From: Paenibacillus sp.
Lineage (GTDB): Bacteria > Bacillota > Bacilli > Paenibacillales > Paenibacillaceae
Reading direction: 5' to 3'
Assembly (NCBI GenBank): GCA_029256665.1
Contig: JAQSXN010000193.1
Span: 1-7,197, forward strand
DNA length: 7,197 bases
Of the stretch, positions 6,659 to 7,197 are shown one piece after another. The notes below the pieces were generated by a model. That model searched no databases, was not told the DNA's origin, and worked only from the letters and a program-made list of their open reading frames with translations. Every line of letters starts with the position of its first letter. Within the stretch, counting starts at the first letter, position 1. The translations under genes and the position numbers were made by a program.

Positions 6659-7197
6659 CGATGCCAAAACGGGCGGATCCCCATCCGACAACGCGTTGAT
6701 CGCAGCCCAAGTGGACGACCTGTTGTCCGGCCTTGACATCCACGTCGAAGACGAGACGTTTCGTCATCGTCTGCGGAATTCGCTGAAACAGCTGGCTGAC
6801 GTCAAGTTTGCGCTCGACGAGTCTTCCATCGTCGCCGTGACGGACGCGAGGGGCAGAATCCAGTACGTAAACGATAAATTTTGCGAGATTTCCAAATACA
6901 ATAGAGACGAGCTGATCGGCAAGGATCATCGGATCGTCAATTCCGGCTATCATTCGGGGTCTTTTATGAAGGAGCTGTGGGCGACCATAACGGCCGGCCA
7001 AGTATGGACGGGAGAGATCAAGAATCGCGCCAAGGACGGATCGATGTATTGGATGAACACGACCATCGTGCCGTTTGTCGGCGATAACGGGCGGCCCTAT
7101 CAATATTTGGCCATCCGCAGCGAGGTGACCAGGCTCAAGCAGGCCGAGGAGGAGCTGCAAGCGTCGCTGGAGAAGATGATGACGATTCAAGAGGACG
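6651..7197 (+). CDS. PAS-domain sensor protein, probable histidine kinase partner of the NreC-like regulator (3' end missing)
   Basis: Only the first 182 codons lie in the window and the frame is open at the edge. An N-terminal helical part (about 1-50) precedes one PAS domain (about 52-160) with VTDARGRIQYVNDKFCEIS, the N97-x-G-x-H101 stretch, W119 and NRAKDG (125-130). A predicted coiled coil (160-180, LKQAEEELQASLEKMM) then leads to IQED, where NarL-type kinases usually begin their HisKA_3 helix (ER-RELHDG); that kinase part is inferred, not seen. There is no signal peptide or membrane segment, so a soluble sensor is likely. The start is TTG at 6651, inside the end of nreC, with AAGGGA (6635-6640) ten bases upstream. 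The ATG at 6661 is in another frame and stops after 12 codons, and an in-frame GTG at 6711 has no ribosome binding site. The single cysteine, C78, rules out the four-cysteine cluster of staphylococcal NreB in this PAS domain. An alternative output domain, such as a phosphatase, cannot be excluded. Confidence 0.82.
   Translation, partial: MSNDAKTGGSPSDNALIAAQVDDLLSGLDIHVEDETFRHRLRNSLKQLADVKFALDESSIVAVTDARGRIQYVNDKFCEISKYNRDELIGKDHRIVNSGYHSGSFMKELWATITAGQVWTGEIKNRAKDGSMYWMNTTIVPFVGDNGRPYQYLAIRSEVTRLKQAEEELQASLEKMMTIQED

Noticed and set aside
6615..7190. Antisense open frame of 191 codons across the sensor gene
   Set aside because: The + strand encodes a clear PAS domain here; the antisense product resembles no family and has no initiation signal.

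Overview
The window looks like chromosomal DNA from a moderately high-GC member of the Bacillales, most likely from the Paenibacillus/Cohnella side of the Paenibacillaceae. This assignment is inference. It rests on Bacillus-type isocitrate and malate dehydrogenases in the order icd-mdh, strong AGGAGG/GGAGGGG ribosome binding sites, a Bacillus-type Fnr with its iron-sulfur cysteines at the C-terminus, and a NreC-like response regulator. All six recognisable genes lie on the + strand, and I see no mobile element, CRISPR array, tRNA or rRNA.

Region 1 (1-2547) is a TCA-cycle block. It holds an upstream leader with a small inverted repeat, icd (NADP-isocitrate dehydrogenase), a two-part terminator-like hairpin, mdh (NAD-malate dehydrogenase), and a very clear intrinsic terminator. 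The hairpin between the two genes suggests partial read-through, with icd expressed above mdh.

Region 2 (2548-4917) is a single gene for a 718-residue RecQ helicase. It has the full ATPase, zinc/winged-helix and HRDC domains plus an extra C-terminal helix-turn-helix-like domain. A 13-bp hairpin with a GCGA loop follows it. In B. subtilis phoPR follows mdh, so recQ in this position is a local difference.

Region 3 (4918-7197) is an anaerobic/redox regulation block. It holds a Crp/Fnr regulator with a C-terminal Cys-x2-Cys-x4-Cys motif, then, behind its own good promoter candidate, a NreC-like response regulator. The regulator's stop codon is overlapped by a TTG-initiated PAS-domain sensor protein that runs off the window end and is presumably the partner histidine kinase. 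Fnr senses loss of oxygen through its iron-sulfur cluster, and NreC-type regulators control nitrate/nitrite respiration in staphylococci, so the two probably act on overlapping respiratory genes. The visible PAS domain lacks the cysteine cluster of staphylococcal NreB, so its signal is probably different.

Nothing here amounts to a wholly new system. The points most worth a second look are the NreC partner with a non-NreB PAS domain, the two-part hairpin between icd and mdh, and the inverted repeat abutting the nreC ribosome binding site.
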